NCBI GenBank assembly: GCA_025655635.1
Contig: JAHXIM010000040.1
Coordinates: 1 to 11,178, forward strand
DNA length: 11,178 bases
Direction of reading: 5' to 3'
Origin: a gamma proteobacterium symbiont of Lucinoma myriamae
GTDB taxonomy: Bacteria; Pseudomonadota; Gammaproteobacteria; GRL18
Shown here: one piece after another, positions 7,865 to 11,178 of the stretch
Layout of the letters: every line of letters begins with the position of its first letter
Numbering within the stretch: the stretch's first letter is position 1
Made by a program: the position numbers and the translations under genes
The notes under the pieces: generated by a model
The model's input: the letters and a program-made list of their open reading frames with translations, nothing else
Databases searched by the model: none
Told to the model about the DNA's origin: nothing

Positions 7865-9151
7865 TTATGTAATTGATGATTTCTTCATAGCATCAAGGTA
7901 TTTTGCTTCCATATTAGAATATTCAGCTTCCAGTTTAGAATATTTGTCTTCTAATTCTTTGATTTTATTGCTTTGTTCCAAGTTGCCATCTTCCAGCCAG
8001 GTAATACAACTCATTAGCTCCTTGCTCTCCTGGGCAAAGCGGGCAATCATTTTTTCTTTTGCCTCCACTTCTTGTTTAAGCTCAAGTGAGGCAGTTTCAT
8101 TATCAGTGCCTCCCTGTTCTTTTAATTGATTTTTCAAGTTTGAAATTTCAGATGTCAGAGTCTGAATTTCCATATCCATAGTTTCAATACACATTTCAGC
8201 ATCTTTTAAGTTACGAGAAATGGTTTCAATACCTGCACTGAGTGCTTCTTGAGTAGTCTCTCCTTCCGCATCACCGGTTAAACGATTTTGCAATGCCCAG
8301 ATATCTTCAAATTGCTGTGCAATCTGGCCTTTGAGTCGTTTAATCTCATCCTTACGTTCATTAATAAGCGCTTCGCTATAATCCATTTTATTGGCAACAC
8401 TCTTATGGTGCTGCTCTTTATCCATGCCAATCATCTGGCCCATTTCAAGATAAAGCACTTTATTTTTCTCAATAATTGACTGAATCGCATCATAGTTCTC
8501 ACTACCATCAGATAACTCTGATATTGTCTGATTTAAGTTTTCAATTTCTACCACATTTTTGCTTAATTTACTCTGTAGATCAAAATACAATTGTTTGAAT
8601 TTTTCCAGGTTGTCAACACGTTTATTGGCATTTTCAAGCTGTTTTTCAAGATTATCATCTGTAGCAGCAGATGTTTCTGATAACTCCTGTTGTGACAAGA
8701 TGGGTTCCAGATAATTATTAAATAGCGGCGTTAATTCATTTTTGATTTTTTCCCAGGTGACATCAGGTTCGTTGCTGTTTTCCAAAGCACTTAATTCAGC
8801 AATCATGGTCTGAAAACCAGCAACGAACACAAATTTATCGACAGATGGTCGGTCATCAACTGCCTCTTCTTCATTTGAAGGTGCTATATCATTACCATAT
8901 TGGGCCTGATATTGTTCACGAACATACTCAATTAAAGCATTCAATAGTGCAAGCACTCTTTCCTGATTTTGTTTATCCTCACTTTCCTGTAGTTTTTTCT
9001 TTAACTTCTTAATAACCTCTTTTAAATAATCACTATATTCCTTAAGCTTTTTTCGATCTTTAAGAATTACAACAATCACAGCAATTAACACTCCGATTAA
9101 TACTGCAGCGATTTCACCTATAAGAGTCCAGTAGACAGAAGATATTTCCAT
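7865..9151 (-). CDS. Membrane-anchored coiled-coil protein, function unknown
   Basis: This 428-residue protein has an N-terminal membrane helix (about 9-30) followed by a very basic Lys-rich coiled-coil start (31-62), which predicts N-terminus out and the rest in the cytoplasm. Residues about 62-153 look like a small helical domain (RVLALLNALIEYVREQ, then FVFVAGFQTMIAELSALE). From about 165 to the end the sequence is mainly heptad-like, rich in Glu, Lys, Leu and Asn, with SKLEAEYSNMEAKYLDAM at the C-terminus. Only one Met-initiated start fits the membrane helix, and its ribosome-binding site is weak. I do not recognise a named family; a cytoplasmic scaffold, a localisation factor or an envelope-tethered organiser are all possible. 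It is transcribed alone, convergent with mutM and divergent from the methyltransferase gene. Low-complexity coiled coils give misleading similarity hits, so myosin- or SMC-like labels should be treated with caution. Confidence 0.8.
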   Translation of the reverse strand: MEISSVYWTLIGEIAAVLIGVLIAVIVVILKDRKKLKEYSDYLKEVIKKLKKKLQESEDKQNQERVLALLNALIEYVREQYQAQYGNDIAPSNEEEAVDDRPSVDKFVFVAGFQTMIAELSALENSNEPDVTWEKIKNELTPLFNNYLEPILSQQELSETSAATDDNLEKQLENANKRVDNLEKFKQLYFDLQSKLSKNVVEIENLNQTISELSDGSENYDAIQSIIEKNKVLYLEMGQMIGMDKEQHHKSVANKMDYSEALINERKDEIKRLKGQIAQQFEDIWALQNRLTGDAEGETTQEALSAGIETISRNLKDAEMCIETMDMEIQTLTSEISNLKNQLKEQGGTDNETASLELKQEVEAKEKMIARFAQESKELMSCITWLEDGNLEQSNKIKELEDKYSKLEAEYSNMEAKYLDAMKKSSIT

Positions 9152-9365
9152 TATTTTAATTTCACTAAATTTTATTTTTTTTATTAGATTGATTTATAAA
9201 ATATATCGACATTTCAGATGATTACTTTAAAAATTCATTTATTTAAGTAAGAATAGGTGAGTATCATAATGTATTCAAGTTACAACGACTGACATTATTG
9301 GTCCTTTATTTTCGGGCTTTTTTTGTATATGATTTCTTCTCTATTTGTCTCTGGAATCAATAAGC
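9152..9365. promoter_or_regulatory. AT-rich divergent intergenic region
   Basis: These 214 bases separate divergent genes and should carry promoters for both. On the plus strand TATGAT (9328-9333) is a possible -10 element with only a weak TTTATT (9305-9310) at -35 spacing. On the minus strand several AT-rich boxes exist, but none is convincing. No repeat, RNA gene or open frame with coding character is seen. Confidence 0.3.
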
Positions 9366-10421
9366 ATGTTTGAAGAAGTAAAAGATTATTATGGTAAAGT
9401 ATTACAATCCTCTGGTGATTTAAAAACAGATGCCTGCTGCACTGATACGGATATGCCGGACCATATCAAACAGGCTATGAGTAAAATCCATAGCGAAGTC
9501 GCTTCTCGTTATTATGGTTGTGGTCTGGTGCGCCCTCAACAACTGGAAGGCATGCGTATTCTTGATTTAGGTAGTGGTTCTGGTCGAGACTGTTATGTTC
9601 TTTCTCAGCTTGTCGGTGAAAACGGCTTTGTGTTAGGCATTGATATGACCGATGAGCAATTGGCTGTTGCCAATAAGTACATTGACTATCATACCGAAGC
9701 ATTTGGCTACAAAAAACCAAATATTGAGTTTAAAAAAGGCTATATCGAAAAGCTGGATGAACTGGAACTTGAAGATAACAGCTTTGATATTATTGTCTCT
9801 AACTGCGTCATCAATTTATCCCCCGATAAAGAATCCGTTTTACGAGAAGCCTATCGCGTACTTAAACCCGGCGGTGAGTTATATTTTTCTGATGTGTATA
9901 GCGAGCGCCGAGTGCCGCAACATCTGGTAAAAGATCCCGTTTTATATGGCGAATGCTTAAGTGGTGCCCTGTATTGGAATGATTTTATCACTCTGGCAAA
10001 AAAATGTGGTTTTCTTGATCCCAGACTGGTCGAGGATCGACCATTAGCCATTGATAATCCACAAATCGAAAAACTCATTGGTCATATTGATTTTTATTCG
10101 GCGACCTATCGTCTATTCAAGCTAGAAGGCCTGGAAAGTGCCTGTGAAGATTATGGCCAGAGTGTACTTTATAAGGGTACTATTGCTCACCACGAAGAAT
10201 TATTTAGCCTCGATAAACATCACGATATTGAAAAAGGCCGATATTTTCCCGTTTGTGGTAACACCTGGAGAATGTTACAGGAAACCCGCTTTAACGAGCA
10301 TTTTGAGTTTTACGGTAACATGAACAAGCATTTTGGCATTTTTGCAGACTGCGGAACAGCATTACCCTTTGATAAAATCGGTCAAAATAATGATAATAAT
10401 GGCAGTGGCGGTTGTTGCTAG
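9366..10421 (+). CDS. arsM: ArsM-type arsenite SAM methyltransferase
   Basis: A cytosolic SAM-dependent methyltransferase that probably converts arsenite to methylated arsenicals. I chose ATG 9366, giving 351 residues; a TTG frame start at 9345 adds only seven, and MFEEVKDYYG is a natural beginning. The SAM-binding motif is ILDLGSGSGRD (65-75), with the acidic strand end GIDMTDEQ (91-98). The four cysteine positions used by ArsM enzymes are covered: Cys24/Cys25 (DACCTD), Cys52 (RYYGCG), Cys147 (SNCVINLS) and Cys197 (YGECLSGALYW). The C-terminal extension (about 220-345) contains YRLFKLEGLESACEDYGQ and VCGNTWRML, as in full-length ArsM proteins. It ends in a Gly-rich tail with a CC pair (350-351). 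No other ars gene is near, so regulation by arsenite is not evident. A role on another thiol-binding substrate cannot be excluded. Confidence 0.88.
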   Translation: MFEEVKDYYGKVLQSSGDLKTDACCTDTDMPDHIKQAMSKIHSEVASRYYGCGLVRPQQLEGMRILDLGSGSGRDCYVLSQLVGENGFVLGIDMTDEQLAVANKYIDYHTEAFGYKKPNIEFKKGYIEKLDELELEDNSFDIIVSNCVINLSPDKESVLREAYRVLKPGGELYFSDVYSERRVPQHLVKDPVLYGECLSGALYWNDFITLAKKCGFLDPRLVEDRPLAIDNPQIEKLIGHIDFYSATYRLFKLEGLESACEDYGQSVLYKGTIAHHEELFSLDKHHDIEKGRYFPVCGNTWRMLQETRFNEHFEFYGNMNKHFGIFADCGTALPFDKIGQNNDNNGSGGCC

Positions 10422-10489
10422 TAGGTATTTTTTAAAAATTAAGCTATTATTAGTCATTAGGTATCACTCACAGGGTATATAAGTATTTT

Positions 10490-11093
10490 ATGCTAAAACG
10501 TTTCCTTTCAATAAAATGTAATGCCTGCGGTAAAACCGATACAGGTCGTTCCAGAGAGCATAATGAAGATAATATACGCCTGAATAAGGATAATACTCTC
10601 TTTATATTAGCCGATGGAATGGGCGGCCATCAGGCAGGTGAAGTTGCCAGTAAAATGGCAACTGATATAGTTGAACATGCTCTGATCAATCATTCTGATG
10701 CACAGGCAAAACAAAATGATGTTAAGTTTTCTGAATTATCAACAGTCACATCAGCCATTGAAAATACAAATCTTAAACTCTGCCAGGAAAATGATGCCCG
10801 GGGACTGACCGATGGTAAAGGCATGGGCACCACGATTGTCGGCTGCTGGTATTTACCTGATAAAAAAATGTCAGTGATATTTCATGTGGGTGATAGTCGT
10901 GCATATAGTTACTACAAGCAAGAACTCACTCAGCTCACCACCGATCATTCTTTATTACAATTGTGGAAAGACAAGTGCTTTGAAGGTGATAAACCCTCAG
11001 CCAATGTATCAACAAAAGCATTGGGCCCCTATCCAGAAGTGGCACCTGATGTCTCACTCTACCCAGCAAGGAAAGGTGAAAAACTTTTACTTT
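10490..11093 (+). CDS. PP2C-family Ser/Thr phosphatase, 5' part, interrupted by a probable group II intron
   Basis: A Stp1/PppA-like metal-dependent phosphatase that should remove phosphate from Ser/Thr residues of cytosolic proteins and usually opposes a Hanks-type kinase. Visible motifs are TDTGRSREHNEDN (residues 16-28), the metal-binding LADGMGGHQAGE (40-51), GKGMGTT and VGDSRAY, followed by TTDHSLL and KALG. The expected SDGL motif should follow directly after KLLLC, but the frame instead reads VRPSWA and stops at 11114-11116. Homology ends at 11093, after the first base of the Cys codon, exactly where intron-like sequence starts. The rest of the gene (perhaps 40-60 codons) should lie to the right of the window. 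If the intron splices, the phosphatase is restored; if not, the product lacks the C-terminal metal-site region. CxxC at residues 10-13 is an unusual N-terminal detail. The ribosome-binding site is poor: AGGG lies 14 bases before ATG. Confidence 0.85.
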
Positions 11094-11178
11094 GTGTACG
11101 CCCGTCATGGGCATAAACTAATGGGGTGTAAGTCCCCTGTAGGAGGATCACCGCTATGTAAATTGTATCCAACCATTT
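11094..11178 (+). mobile_element. Group II intron, 5' end (start of domain I), truncated by the window edge
   Basis: The sequence begins GTGTACG, close to the GUGYG 5' consensus but with A at position 5. A hairpin GCCC/GGGC (11100-11103 with 11109-11112, loop GTCAT) and a second GGGG/CCCC hairpin (11123-11126 with 11134-11137, loop TGTAAGT) follow. This order matches the start of domain I in many bacterial group II introns, which typically have GTG-CGCCC-GCATGGGC, a short A-rich link, then GGGTGAAAGTCCC. It begins precisely where PP2C homology is lost, in the sense orientation of that gene. The reverse transcriptase-maturase and domains V/VI would lie beyond the window, so completeness and activity cannot be judged. 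Confidence 0.75.

Noticed and set aside
7815..8129. Plus-strand open frame of 104 codons
   Set aside because: It lies antisense to the 3' end of the coiled-coil gene; its Ser/Leu-rich translation is the expected mirror of Glu/Lys/Leu codons, and it has no family features.
11096..11116. Natural C-terminus VRPSWA of the phosphatase
   Set aside because: The family requires a SDGL segment and further residues after KLLLC, and the DNA here matches the group II intron 5' layout instead.

Overview
The window looks like a gammaproteobacterial chromosome segment of moderate to low GC. The support is the Fpg/MutM, ArsM-type methyltransferase and PP2C sequences, all typical of proteobacteria, together with dense, short-spaced gene packing. 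The species cannot be named from sequence alone. A host-associated or otherwise relaxed-selection lineage is possible, because three of the loci are broken or interrupted.

Layout from left to right. A weak plus-strand terminator-like hairpin sits at the left edge. It is followed by a minus-strand hydantoinase/oxoprolinase (HyuA-type) gene, 73-2052, whose family sequence is spread over three reading frames, so it carries two frameshifts. A 151-bp divergent promoter region follows. Next is a plus-strand four-gene unit, 2204-6458: ABC ATPase, ABC-2 permease, GldG-like auxiliary protein and a DUF4340 protein. The DUF4340 gene is cut by an in-frame TAA, and its C-terminal 126 codons remain open in the same frame. 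A small exported protein with two RPLG motifs (6632-6931) and mutM (6971-7783) come next. A convergent minus-strand gene (7865-9151) encodes a membrane-anchored coiled-coil protein. Finally an ArsM-type SAM methyltransferase (9366-10421) and a PP2C phosphatase (from 10490) run to the right edge.

The PP2C coding sequence loses homology abruptly at 11093. From 11094 the sequence has the layout of a bacterial group II intron 5' end: GTGTACG, then a GCCC/GGGC hairpin, then a GGGG/CCCC hairpin. The window most likely ends inside a group II intron that splits the phosphatase gene within a codon.

Functionally, the ABC genes appear to form one GldA/F/G-like transport complex whose last member is truncated. 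MutM repairs oxidised guanine, and the methyltransferase is a candidate for arsenite methylation. No new defence or metabolic system is evident. The most interesting signals are the intron in a regulatory phosphatase and the clustering of gene-inactivating lesions.
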